Below, one piece after another: positions 6,993-15,397 of a stretch of 45,599 bases of DNA (positions are counted from its first letter, which is position 1; each line of letters starts with the position of its first letter). The notes beneath the pieces are model-generated. The model was not told the DNA's origin. It ran no database searches and saw nothing but the letters and a program-made list of their open reading frames with translations. This DNA is from an uncultured Collinsella sp. Lineage in GTDB: Bacteria; Actinomycetota; Coriobacteriia; Coriobacteriales; Coriobacteriaceae. The stretch covers positions 1-45,599 of the forward strand of contig CAMQHT010000015.1 in assembly GCA_947001705.1 (NCBI GenBank), in the 5' to 3' direction. Made by a program: the position numbers and the translations under genes.

Positions 6993-8293
6993 TCGTCCAC
7001 CTCCTCTTGTGTGAGCGTCCCCGACCGCAGGCCTTCTGCGATAAACGGCGGCTCGCGGTCAAGCGTCCAGGTGCGCTCGGCGGCATCGAACGTCACATAG
7101 CGCTCGAGCTCTACGCCGCCCGATGCGGCGCGTCGCACCCCCGAATACGAGGAGACGAAGCGCCTGCCATCGGCGTGGCGCTCGGACATCACGATACCGT
7201 CGAGTGCCATGGCAATCTGCTCCTCGATGAGCTCGCTCGGCAGATCGATGCCATAACGTGCAAGCAACGTCAGACGCACCACGGTCTCCTGTTCTGAACC
7301 CGCATGAAGTGTGGTGAGCGACCCGTCGTGGCCCGTGTTCATGGCCTGCAGCATGTCGCAGCACTCGGCACCGCGCACCTCGCCCACCACGATGCGGTCG
7401 GGGCGCATGCGTAGGGCATTAGTTACCAGGTCGCGGATCGTCACCGCGCCCTCGCCCTCAATTGAAGCCTCGCGCGCCTCTAGGCGCACCACGTGCGGAT
7501 GATGCGCAAACTTGAGCTCGGCAGAGTCCTCGATCGTCACGATGCGCTCGCCGGTGGAAATCTCACATGACAACGCGTTGAGCAGGGTGGTCTTACCAGA
7601 TCCCGTGCCTCCCGCAACCGCCAGGTCCTGTCGCAGCGACACCGCACACGACAGCAGCTGCGCATACCAAAGCGGCAGCGATCCCAACCCCACGAGCTCG
7701 TCCAGCGAGCAGATACGGTCCGAGAACTTTCGGATGGTGAGAATCGGTCCGTCAGTCGCCACAGGCGGAATCACCGCGTTGACGCGATAGCCCGTTTTGA
7801 GGCGGGCGTTGACGATGGGGCTGCGCTCGTCGATACGGCGGCCAAGTGGCGAGATAATGCGGTCGATAAGCACACGGATCTGCTCATCATCCTCAAACGC
7901 ATGCTCGATGGGGTACAAGACGCCGCCGCGTTCAAAGAAAGCCGAGCGGCAGCCGTTGATCATGATCTCGGTAACGGTGTCGTCCTCGATGAGCGGCTGC
8001 AACGGCCCCAAGCCCACCACGTCATCCAAAATCTCGTCGATGATGGTCTCGCGCTCGGGCGTCGCGAGATCGGTCGGCTCCTCAACATTGAGCGCCGCCT
8101 CCACCGCAGGACGCAATTCCGAGCGGGCAAGTGCCGGGTCGATATAGGCGCTGATACGCGCCACTTCGTCGTAACCCATGCGGTCCATCACGGCGCGCTT
8201 GGTGCGTCGTTTCACCGCGCGGCGACGCCCCGCATCTGCCGGCGCTGCCGCCGCCGCAGCGCCGGCAGCCTTAATCCTCGTTTGCAGACTCAT
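6965..8293 (-). CDS. tadA: TadA/CpaF pilus assembly ATPase, 442 aa
   Basis: A type II/IV secretion system ATPase that powers Flp pilus extension. Visible motifs are Walker A GGTGSGKTT (about residue 228), an Asp box region TGERIVTIEDSAELKF, Walker B RIVVGEVRG, and the His box MNTGHDGSLTTLHA. The N-terminal domain includes GLGPLQPLIEDDTVTEIMIN, the standard CpaF signature. A basic Ala-rich leader (residues 1-35) precedes it. ATG 8293 overlaps the tadZ stop by 4 bases. Length and order fit CpaF orthologues. Confidence 0.97.
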   Translation of the reverse strand: MSLQTRIKAAGAAAAAAPADAGRRRAVKRRTKRAVMDRMGYDEVARISAYIDPALARSELRPAVEAALNVEEPTDLATPERETIIDEILDDVVGLGPLQPLIEDDTVTEIMINGCRSAFFERGGVLYPIEHAFEDDEQIRVLIDRIISPLGRRIDERSPIVNARLKTGYRVNAVIPPVATDGPILTIRKFSDRICSLDELVGLGSLPLWYAQLLSCAVSLRQDLAVAGGTGSGKTTLLNALSCEISTGERIVTIEDSAELKFAHHPHVVRLEAREASIEGEGAVTIRDLVTNALRMRPDRIVVGEVRGAECCDMLQAMNTGHDGSLTTLHAGSEQETVVRLTLLARYGIDLPSELIEEQIAMALDGIVMSERHADGRRFVSSYSGVRRAASGGVELERYVTFDAAERTWTLDREPPFIAEGLRSGTLTQEEVDEWRSLCPSS

Positions 8294-9939
8294 CGCTGAT
8301 CACCCTCGCGCGACCAGGGAAGGCGGATACGCGGGCGTTCGGTGCGCGTTGCACGGTCGGCGACCATATCGCTCCAAGGGCCGACGGCACACCCCAGTTC
8401 CACGAGCATCTCGCGCGTGGCCTCGCGCACGCTAGTCGCAAAAGCGCTGGTCTGCCCCACTGCCTCGTCAGCGCGCCCAAACGCCATGAGCGCGGCGAGA
8501 TCCTGCCCGCCATCGGCGATACGAATCTTGGAGCTCAACGCACAGGCAATCTCAAAGCGCATGGCGACGTCCTCGTCTGCCCCGCGCGCACCGAACCGGT
8601 TGAACACGGCGCTCATGCGCGTGCGTGGCACACCTACTCGACTTGCCAGTTCAATGACGCGCGACGCCGATGTCGCGGACGACACCGCCGCGTCGCCAAC
8701 GACCAGGCAACGGTCGCTCGCCGCCACCGCAGCCGCCACGGCGTCGCCCCAAAAGACCGAGGTATCGATAAAGACCACGTCGGATTCGCGACGCAGGACA
8801 TCAAGCAGCAACTCCACCGGACGTGCCATGAGCTCGGCTTGCTCGGGCGCCGCGACGGGACCCCAGAGCGTAACGCCCGGCGCCACGCGCATCGATGTGG
8901 CTACGATATCCGGCTCGGTGAGCGTGCCCGCCGCCGACGGCTCGATAAGTGCCGACATATCGCGCAGAGCATCGACGCCTAACAAGTCGTAAAGGTTTCC
9001 AAACATCAGGTCCAGGTCGAGCACGGCGGCACGCAAGCCCAACAGCGACGATGCGTGTGCCATGGTGGCAACGATCGTCGACTTGCCGCAACCGCCCGAA
9101 CCCGAAATGGCGCAGATGACCGGAGCTCGATGCGGCGAAGCGGCAGCGTCTGCCGGCGGCATCGGAGGCGGCGGGGCGGGCGTCGGTGACAGCGTCCCCG
9201 TCTCCCCCGCCGCAACCACACGCTGCGTCCAAGCCGGCATGGCAGCTTGTTCGGTCTGCGAGGCAGGCTCGTTCTGTGCAATCTGCTCATGCTGCATCAG
9301 CGACAACTCGCCGCACCCGGCAAAGCCCTCAACTTCATCGAGTTCATCCGCCAGATTCACGCCGTGCACGTATCCCATATCTACAGCCGGGGAATCGCCA
9401 GCATGCTGCGCCGGCCCTCCAGCGTCATCGTGTACAAGGGGGTTCCGGGGGCGCCGACCATGCTCGGCTTCCGCTTTTCCATAATCATCAACACGCGGGC
9501 CTCTTGTAGCGCGAGGCGCCCCGGGTTCCCTATCAACAAAAGCATCGGGCTCAATCGTCATGCGCCGATCGGAATCAACCGCTCCCTCGCCCGCGCGCCC
9601 GTTGCCGCATATACTGTGTGCAGCGATGACCTCAGTCGCCCCTGCGCGAAACAGTCCCTCGATATCCGACGGATCGAGCGCTTCTATCAACACGACCACG
9701 CGGCTCACGCGGCCTTCGGCCGTCAGGCGCGCAACAGTCTTGCGCACATCTTCGGTATCAAACAGAGACGCCGCGATGATGGCAGCCCCGCGGCGCGACG
9801 GAAACGCCCGCGCCATGGAAACCAGCCCGTCCAGGTCACCCACGCGAAGCACCTGTGCACCCACATCACGGCCCTCGACTTCCCGCTGCAACAGCCCGTA
9901 ATCGCCGCACGCGCAGCACGCAAGCCAGATCGCCTTCAT
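8290..9939 (-). CDS. tadZ: TadZ/CpaE-like localisation ATPase, 549 aa
   Basis: ATG 9939 overlaps the cpaB stop as TGATG; a GTG one codon upstream is possible. Residues ~1-115 form a receiver-like domain without an obvious phospho-acceptor pattern (VVVLIEALDPSDIEGLFRAG). Residues ~115-275 are a long polar, Pro-rich linker ending in PTPAPPPPMPP. Residues ~280-530 are a MinD/ParA-type ATPase: SGSGGCGKST (Walker A), VLDLDLMFGNLYDLL, and VVFIDTSVFWGD. The deviant-Walker signature Lys before the loop is replaced by small residues, as in some TadZ proteins. TadZ marks the pole or site of pilus assembly. Confidence 0.9.
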   Translation of the reverse strand: MKAIWLACCACGDYGLLQREVEGRDVGAQVLRVGDLDGLVSMARAFPSRRGAAIIAASLFDTEDVRKTVARLTAEGRVSRVVVLIEALDPSDIEGLFRAGATEVIAAHSICGNGRAGEGAVDSDRRMTIEPDAFVDREPGAPRATRGPRVDDYGKAEAEHGRRPRNPLVHDDAGGPAQHAGDSPAVDMGYVHGVNLADELDEVEGFAGCGELSLMQHEQIAQNEPASQTEQAAMPAWTQRVVAAGETGTLSPTPAPPPPMPPADAAASPHRAPVICAISGSGGCGKSTIVATMAHASSLLGLRAAVLDLDLMFGNLYDLLGVDALRDMSALIEPSAAGTLTEPDIVATSMRVAPGVTLWGPVAAPEQAELMARPVELLLDVLRRESDVVFIDTSVFWGDAVAAAVAASDRCLVVGDAAVSSATSASRVIELASRVGVPRTRMSAVFNRFGARGADEDVAMRFEIACALSSKIRIADGGQDLAALMAFGRADEAVGQTSAFATSVREATREMLVELGCAVGPWSDMVADRATRTERPRIRLPWSREGDQR

Positions 9940-10598
9940 CACTCGTCGCCTCCGCTCTTTTTGCCGCGCGCCGTGGCGGGAATCGTCAAGCTGACCGTTC
10001 CCTTGCCCGAGGCTCCCAGCAGTTCCTTGACGTCTTCGGGGTCAGCCGCCAGCGTCACCCATTCGATCTTGCCCTCGCGCGTGGAACCGGAATCCTCACT
10101 GGTATCGATCACGTACGCGCCGCACAGCCGATCGGTTACGCCGTCTTTTTGCACGTACACGTCCACGTAGCTGCCCACGCCCGCAGCACCGCCGACCGAG
10201 TGCTCGGCATCGACCGCCACCGAAACGGCGACCTTACCCTTAGGCACCTCGAGCTTGTGGCTCTCGGCCTTGGTGTAGACATTGCAGATCACGGCGTTTT
10301 TGGGAATACGCGAAGTCGTCACGTCGCCGCGCACCTGGCGCAGCTCGGTCGCCGCGTCACGCGGCAGCAGACTCGTCAGCCACTCCTGGGTTATGACATT
10401 GGTCTCATCGAGGGTCTCGCCCACATCGATATCGCGCGCCGCGACGCATACCTCGACGCGATCGCCACCGTACTTGGCCAAGGTCTCAGCCTGGACCTGT
10501 TCGGCTTGCGAGCGGATCGACGAGCCGTAAACCATGCAGAGCAGAGCAGCGAGCACGCCCGCGACCAGACTGATGGCGATGCGCTTGCTCTTGTTCAC
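9939..10598 (-). CDS. cpaB: CpaB/RcpC-like pilus assembly protein, 219 aa
   Basis: GTG 10598 is placed 5-6 bases after AGAGGAG; an in-frame ATG at 10613 lacks this spacing. An N-terminal membrane helix (ISLVAGVLAALLCMVYG) is followed by a SAF domain (about residues 45-115: VCVAARDIDVGETLDETNV, IPKNAVI) and a second beta domain (VAVSVAVDAEHSVGG, VGSYVDVYVQKDG). CpaB usually works with the outer-membrane secretin. In this apparently monoderm genome no secretin gene is nearby, so it probably acts in the cell wall space. First gene of the operon. Confidence 0.88.
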   Translation of the reverse strand: MNKSKRIAISLVAGVLAALLCMVYGSSIRSQAEQVQAETLAKYGGDRVEVCVAARDIDVGETLDETNVITQEWLTSLLPRDAATELRQVRGDVTTSRIPKNAVICNVYTKAESHKLEVPKGKVAVSVAVDAEHSVGGAAGVGSYVDVYVQKDGVTDRLCGAYVIDTSEDSGSTREGKIEWVTLAADPEDVKELLGASGKGTVSLTIPATARGKKSGGDE

Positions 10599-10695
10599 GG
10601 CCGCTCCTCTCATGGCAGTGCCGGGCGAATGCCCGTACCACCATTGTCTGGGCGGCCAGAGTGCAAAGCGGCGCAATCGCAATCTTGGTTTTCGA

Positions 10696-10760
10696 TGTCA
10701 AACCAATCGCTGACCAAAAGCTGACCAGCCCGTCAAGCTCGTGGCAGGGTTTTGGTCAGC
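10696..10760 (-). promoter_or_regulatory. Leader of the tad operon with CTGACCAAAA repeats
   Basis: Plus-strand GCTGACCAAAA at 10709-10719 and GCTGACCAG at 10720-10728 face TTTTGGTCAGC at 10750-10760, forming an 11-base perfect inverted repeat. On the minus strand a perfect -35 box TTGACA lies at 10701-10696 but no good -10 follows. The same motif recurs at 42947-42980. A transcription factor operator is likely; the factor is unknown. Confidence 0.5.
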
Positions 10761-10795
10761 ACGTCAGCAAACTGCATGTTTCGAGGCTTTTCCGC

Positions 10796-10833
10796 AGCAA
10801 AAAAGCCGTCTCCCGAACAGTTGGGAGACGGCT
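10796..10833 (-). terminator. Terminator of rsgA
   Basis: Minus strand: AGCCGTCTCCC pairs with GGGAGACGGCT (10833-10804, 11 perfect pairs, 8-base loop) followed by a T run at 10804-10797. It begins 17 bases after the rsgA stop. Confidence 0.9.
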
Positions 10834-10850
10834 GTCATAGGAAAAATCAA

Positions 10851-12032
10851 TTACAGATGGACATCGGGATCGAGCATTTGAGCGCTCACGCGCATGGATG
10901 ACGCCAGATTTTGGAACGTTTCCAGACGCAGGCCGTCGATCTGCCCGGCGTCCTCGGCCTCGCGAACGGCGCAACCCGGTTCGTGGGTATGCGTGCAGTC
11001 GCCAAACCGGCACGCACGCGATGCCTCGACAATCTCGGGGAAGGCGCGTGCCAGACCCCGCTCGTGACCCACGAGCGGCAAACTGCGCAGACCCGGGGCA
11101 TCGGCGATCACGCCGGCGTCGCCCGGCAGCGCCACCATCACGCGCGCGACGGTAGTGTGACGGCCCTGGTCGTCGCGTTCGCGCACACCGCCGGTCGCCA
11201 ACGTATCGTGGCCCAGCAGTGCATTGAGCAGCGTCGACTTGCCGGCACCCGACTCGCCCAGAATCATGGCGCAGCTCCCGGCAGGCACGCAGGCACGGAC
11301 CTCGTCCAGACCGCGGCCCTCGGCAGAAGACGTCACGATCACGCGCACGTCCGGACCCACCAGACGACGCACGCGGTCCAGATCGCGCTCGAGCTCATCG
11401 GCCTCGCAGCGGTCGGCCTTGGTGAGCACCACCACCGGCTCGGCATCGCAATCGAGCGCCAACACCAGTGAGCGCGCCACGCGATCGAGCAGCACCTCGC
11501 CGGCGCCGAGCGCCTGCACGATCAGCACGCTGTCAACGTTGGAGCAGAGCACCTGGCGCTCACCGCGGGCACGGCCACGCCAACGCTCAAAGCTCGTACG
11601 GCGCGGCAGCACGCACTCAATCACGCCCATATCGTGCCCGGGAGCGCGGCGCACCGCCACACGGTCGCCCACGGCAGGCAGCAGGACCTCGTCCCCACCG
11701 CGCGACTTGGCAAATCCCACGGCATGCTCGGCGCGGAAGGTATCGTCGGCAGTCGCCACCAGCGGAAACCCACGATCCAAGCGCACCACGGCGCCAAGCT
11801 GCATCTGCTCGGGCTCCTCGGCATGTGCGCAGAAATCATCAAAGGCAGCCTGCTGAGCTTCATCGACCGGCAGGTCATCAAACGCCGGAACATCCTGCAG
11901 CGCGTCAAGCCCCGGTACACTCGCCAGCAATTCCTCAGCAGATGCAGGGGCTTCGGTCGCGAGCTTCCGACGACGATCACGCTTAGCCCGCGCCCCCGTC
12001 GTCTTTTTCTTCGCCTTAGCCTTAGCCTTAGC
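10851..12032 (-). CDS. rsgA: RsgA, ribosome small-subunit maturation GTPase, 393 aa
   Basis: GTG 12032 follows GGGAGG by 6 bases. A Lys/Ala-rich tail (KAKAKAKKKTTGARAKRDRR) opens the protein, then an acidic stretch, then an OB-fold domain. The GTPase motifs are in circularly permuted order: VVLTKADRC (G4), VTSSAEGRGL (G5), ILGESGAGKSTLLNAL (G1), TTVARV (G2) and IADAPGLRSL (G3). The C-terminal zinc site CRFGDCTHTHEPGC completes the family. RsgA checks late 30S assembly. The N-terminal ~75 residues are longer than in most orthologues. Confidence 0.95.
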   Translation of the reverse strand, partial: AKAKAKAKKKTTGARAKRDRRRKLATEAPASAEELLASVPGLDALQDVPAFDDLPVDEAQQAAFDDFCAHAEEPEQMQLGAVVRLDRGFPLVATADDTFRAEHAVGFAKSRGGDEVLLPAVGDRVAVRRAPGHDMGVIECVLPRRTSFERWRGRARGERQVLCSNVDSVLIVQALGAGEVLLDRVARSLVLALDCDAEPVVVLTKADRCEADELERDLDRVRRLVGPDVRVIVTSSAEGRGLDEVRACVPAGSCAMILGESGAGKSTLLNALLGHDTLATGGVRERDDQGRHTTVARVMVALPGDAGVIADAPGLRSLPLVGHERGLARAFPEIVEASRACRFGDCTHTHEPGCAVREAEDAGQIDGLRLETFQNLASSMRVSAQMLDPDVHL

Positions 12033-12080
12033 CACAAACGCCTCCCAGCACCAAAAATCACAACTGAGCAGGTATTTTAA

Positions 12081-12117
12081 ATCAAAAAGAGCTGGCCGGG
12101 CAAAGCCCGACCAGCTC
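12081..12117 (-). terminator. Terminator downstream of the P-type ATPase
   Basis: Minus strand: GAGCTGGTCGGGC and GCCCGGCCAGCTC (12117-12089) pair over 13 positions with a 3-base loop and run into TTTTTGATTT. It lies about 160 bases past the ATPase stop, with the 91-bp palindrome in between. Confidence 0.85.
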
Positions 12118-12159
12118 ACAAACTTTCCCTCAGCCAATGGTCCCGAGAGGTTATCCGAA

Positions 12160-12250
12160 GGCCCGCCCGCCGGGAGGGGTTTCTTCCGAGCGATCCCGCA
12201 GCGCGAAGCGCGAGGACCAGCGAGGAAGAAACCCCGCAGGCGGTCGGGCC
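12160..12250. repeat. 91-bp imperfect palindrome with internal hairpin
   Basis: Arms 12160-12189 and 12221-12250 are complementary over about 30 bases with few mismatches; the core is GGGGTTTCTTCC against GGAAGAAACCCC. The 31-base loop contains a small GCGC-GAA-GCGC hairpin. It sits in the 3' untranslated region of the ATPase gene, ahead of the terminator. The structure resembles REP/BIME-like dispersed elements, which cannot be confirmed from one copy. Confidence 0.8.
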
Positions 12251-12273
12251 GGTGGGAAGGATGGCCTTTCGAC

Positions 12274-14955
12274 CTACTCCTTCTCGACCGCGCGCATGAT
12301 CGCCTTGTAGATCTCCATCAGCGGGATGATCAGGAAGGCCAGGCCCAGGGCAGCGACAACACCCTTGAGCTCAAGCGTTACGGGGCCAAAGAACATCTCA
12401 GCAAGCGTCGGCTGCACGGTTACGATCACCGTCAGCACCAGCGCCAGCGCGGCGGAAGCCCACAGCCACTTGTTCTGCTTCTTCATGGTGAACAGCGACG
12501 CACGACGGCTGCGCATATTGAAGCAGTGGAAAATCTCGACCATGTTGAGCGTGATGAAGGCCATCATCACGCCTTCCTCGTCGGCATTGCCGGCGATCAT
12601 ATCGGCGATGTGGATGTAGCCCATGTCAAAGTACACGCCCACAAAGAAGCTCGCCAGCACCAGCACGGTGATGATTAGGCCCTGGACCACGCAGTCCAGA
12701 CCCATATGTCCGGCAAAGACACCATCCTTGGCGTTGCGCGGCTTGCGCTTCATGATGTCGCCCTCGGCGTCCTCCATGCCCAGCGCGAGCGCAGGGAAGC
12801 AGTCGGTAACCAGGTTCACCCACAGCAGCTGCACCGGCTGGAAGATGGTAAAGCCGATGAGCGTGGCGATAAACACCGAGAAGACCTCGGCAAGGTTGGC
12901 CGAAAGCAGGAACTGGATGACCTTGCGGATGTTGTCGTAGATGCGACGGCCCTCTTCGCAGGCACCGATGATGGTGGCGAAATTGTCGTCGGCAAGCACC
13001 ATGTCGGCGACGTTCTTGGTGACATCGGTACCGGTGATGCCCATGCCAACGCCGATGTCGGCGCGCTTGATGGACGGGGCGTCGTTGACGCCGTCGCCCG
13101 TCATGGCCACGATCTGGTCGCGCGACTTCCAAGCCTCGACGATGCGTGTCTTGTGCTCGGGCTGGACGCGGGCGTACACGCCGTAGTCCTCGATGTGCGC
13201 GTCGAGTTCCTCGTCGCTCATGCGATCGAGGTCGGCACCGGTGATGGCATGGCTGCGATCGGTGACGATGCCCAGCTGCTTGGCGATGGCCACGGCGGTG
13301 TCGATGTGGTCGCCCGTGATCATGACGGTGCGAATGCCAGCGTCGTGGGCCTCGCGGATGGCTTCGGCGACCTCGGGGCGGACCGGGTCGATCATGCCGG
13401 ACAGGCCGCAGAAGACCAAGTCGTGCTCGAGCGCAGCGGGGCTGCAGTCGCTCGGGACCTCGGTGTAGGTGCGGCTTGCCAGCGCCAGCACGCGCAGAGC
13501 CTCGTCGGCCATGGCCTTGTTGGCGGCCACGAGCTCGGCGCGACGCTCCTCGGTCAGCGGGACGACCTTTTCGCCCTCGTAGATATGGGTGCACAGGCCG
13601 ATCACCACGTCGGGCGCGCCCTTGGTGTACTGCTCGTACTCGCCATCCAAGGTCTCGACGATCACGGACATCATCTTGCGGCCCGAGTCGAACGGGGCCT
13701 CGCCCACGCGCGGATGCTCGGCAGTCAGGCCGGTGAGGCCAGCCTTGCCGGCGTCGTTGACGAGCGCGCACTCGGTCGGCTCGCCCACGGCCTCGCCCAG
13801 CTCCTCATCCCACTGGGCATCGGAGCACAGCGCCATGCCGGCCAGGAACTTCTCCTTGGGCGCGGCGAGTTCGTGCTTGACGACGGTCATCTTGTTCTGG
13901 GTAAGGGTACCGGTCTTGTCGGAGCAGATGGTCTGTGTGCAGCCAAGGGTCTCGACGGCGGAAAGCTTACGGATAATCGCCTGGCGCTTGGCCATCTTGG
14001 TCACGCCGAGCGAAAGCACGATGGTCACGACGGCGACCAGGCCCTCGGGGATGGCGGCGACGGCAAGCGAGACGGCGACCATAAAGGTGTCGAGCAGGGC
14101 GGTCGGGTCGGTAAGAACGTTGCCCACGCCGTGGCGGATGATATCAACGCCAAAGATGACGACGCAGATGACGATAACCATGATGGTGAGGATGCGGCTG
14201 AGCTCGGCGAGCTTCACCTGCAACGGCGTGAGCTCTTCCTTGGCCTCGGCCAGGGCGCCGGCAATCTTACCCATCTCGGTGCTCATGCCGGTGCCGACCA
14301 CGACGGCGCGGCCACGGCCGTACACGACGGTGGAGCCCATATAGCACATGTTCTTACGGTCGCCGAGCGGCACGTCATCGGTGCCCGCGGCGAGCTCGAT
14401 CACGTTGGCGTGCTTCTCTACGGGCACGGACTCGCCGGTGAGCGCGGCCTCTTCGATCTTCATCGTGGCGCTCTCGAGCACGCGGCAGTCGGCCGGGACG
14501 GAGTCGCCCGCCTCGAGCATGATCACGTCGCCGGGCACGAGCTCGGCGCTCGGCAGGTGCACGAGCTTGCCGTCGCGCAGCACCTTGGACTGCGCCGCAC
14601 TCATCTCCTGCAGGGCCTCGAGGGCCTCCTCGCTCTTGGCTTCCTGGACCACGCCCAGCACCGAGTTGACGATAACGACGAACATGATGATGGCAACATC
14701 GGCAAAGTCGGGCTCGCCCTTGACCATGCCCGTGAGCGCACTGATGACGGCGGCAACGATCAGCATGATGACCATGGGGTCGGCCATCTGCTCAAAGAAA
14801 CGCTTCCACAGCGGCGTCTTCTCGGCTTCCTCGAGCTTGTTAGGGCCTGTCTTGGCGAGGCGCGAAGACGCCTCGTCGTTGCTCAGGCCGAGGTTCTCAT
14901 CGACACCTTGGTCGCTGAGCACCTCCGCCGCGGCGGACAGGTATTCCTTTTGCAT
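12274..14955 (-). CDS. Calcium-type P-type ATPase, 893 aa
   Basis: P2-type cation pump, closest in pattern to bacterial Ca2+ (PMCA/SERCA-like) ATPases. Visible are an N-terminal cation-ATPase segment (LAKTGPNKLEEAEKTPLWKR), actuator loop AALTGESVPVEK, M4 motif AAIPEGLVAVVTIVL, phosphorylation site CSDKTGTLTQNKMT, nucleotide-binding KGAPD, hinge MTGDGVNDAPSIKRADIGVG, M6 region LLWVNLVTDCFPALALGMED, and a four-helix C-terminal region. The length is normal. ATG 14955 follows AGGAGGGG. It exports Ca2+ (possibly Mn2+) at the expense of ATP. Monocistronic and divergent from pyruvate kinase. Confidence 0.93.
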   Translation of the reverse strand: MQKEYLSAAAEVLSDQGVDENLGLSNDEASSRLAKTGPNKLEEAEKTPLWKRFFEQMADPMVIMLIVAAVISALTGMVKGEPDFADVAIIMFVVIVNSVLGVVQEAKSEEALEALQEMSAAQSKVLRDGKLVHLPSAELVPGDVIMLEAGDSVPADCRVLESATMKIEEAALTGESVPVEKHANVIELAAGTDDVPLGDRKNMCYMGSTVVYGRGRAVVVGTGMSTEMGKIAGALAEAKEELTPLQVKLAELSRILTIMVIVICVVIFGVDIIRHGVGNVLTDPTALLDTFMVAVSLAVAAIPEGLVAVVTIVLSLGVTKMAKRQAIIRKLSAVETLGCTQTICSDKTGTLTQNKMTVVKHELAAPKEKFLAGMALCSDAQWDEELGEAVGEPTECALVNDAGKAGLTGLTAEHPRVGEAPFDSGRKMMSVIVETLDGEYEQYTKGAPDVVIGLCTHIYEGEKVVPLTEERRAELVAANKAMADEALRVLALASRTYTEVPSDCSPAALEHDLVFCGLSGMIDPVRPEVAEAIREAHDAGIRTVMITGDHIDTAVAIAKQLGIVTDRSHAITGADLDRMSDEELDAHIEDYGVYARVQPEHKTRIVEAWKSRDQIVAMTGDGVNDAPSIKRADIGVGMGITGTDVTKNVADMVLADDNFATIIGACEEGRRIYDNIRKVIQFLLSANLAEVFSVFIATLIGFTIFQPVQLLWVNLVTDCFPALALGMEDAEGDIMKRKPRNAKDGVFAGHMGLDCVVQGLIITVLVLASFFVGVYFDMGYIHIADMIAGNADEEGVMMAFITLNMVEIFHCFNMRSRRASLFTMKKQNKWLWASAALALVLTVIVTVQPTLAEMFFGPVTLELKGVVAALGLAFLIIPLMEIYKAIMRAVEKE

Positions 14956-15397
14956 ATAGAGTCCCCTCCTGGGATTCGGGCCACTCAGCAGATTGATGCC
15001 CGATCATAATTCCCAGGAGAAGGGCAAGGGCTCATCAAGGCTGCCGTGCTGAGCGGCAGTTGATAGTGGAGCTATGGTACCCCAAAGCGACGCGTCTAGC
15101 CAAAACAATCGGTTTGGAAATATGGTCCGCACGCAACGGTGCAGACCGTGTGATGCTCAACATTGGTAAAACGTTTTTTCTTCGGCACATCGCCAAACTG
15201 ACATATCGCCCAGATAGCAGCGGTTGGAGTGGTTGGTAAAAATTTTTCATATACCGTTTTTCCCGCAAAAAATGAACTTCCATTTCGGCATACGGTCGAT
15301 TTTTTGGGGTATTCGGTCGGCATTTCGTTATAATCATTTCGGTTTTATTTCTTATGGTTTATCTATCAGCGCAAGACGATGTCAGATGGAGGTCTGA
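14956..15397. other. AT-rich divergent intergenic region between the ATPase and pyk
   Basis: 442 bases without a credible gene; short frames here lack ribosome sites. The half next to pyk is markedly AT-rich compared with the surrounding DNA and has repeated TTCGG and CGGTCG words at 15282-15347. It should hold both promoters. The pyk -10 box is recognisable at 15329-15334; nothing certain was seen for the ATPase. Confidence 0.6.
15329..15334 (+). promoter_or_regulatory. -10 box (TATAAT) of pyk
   Basis: A perfect TATAAT stands 63 bases before the pyk start in an AT-rich stretch. No good -35 is found 17 bases upstream; TTGGGG with 19-base spacing is the nearest candidate. The leader of about 55 bases would be unstructured. 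Confidence 0.55.

Noticed and set aside
12706..15009. A 767-residue open frame antisense to the P-type ATPase
   Set aside because: It is a shadow frame produced by the GC-biased third codon positions of the ATPase gene. Composition is dominated by His, Gly, Asp and Leu, with no family motif and no ribosome site.
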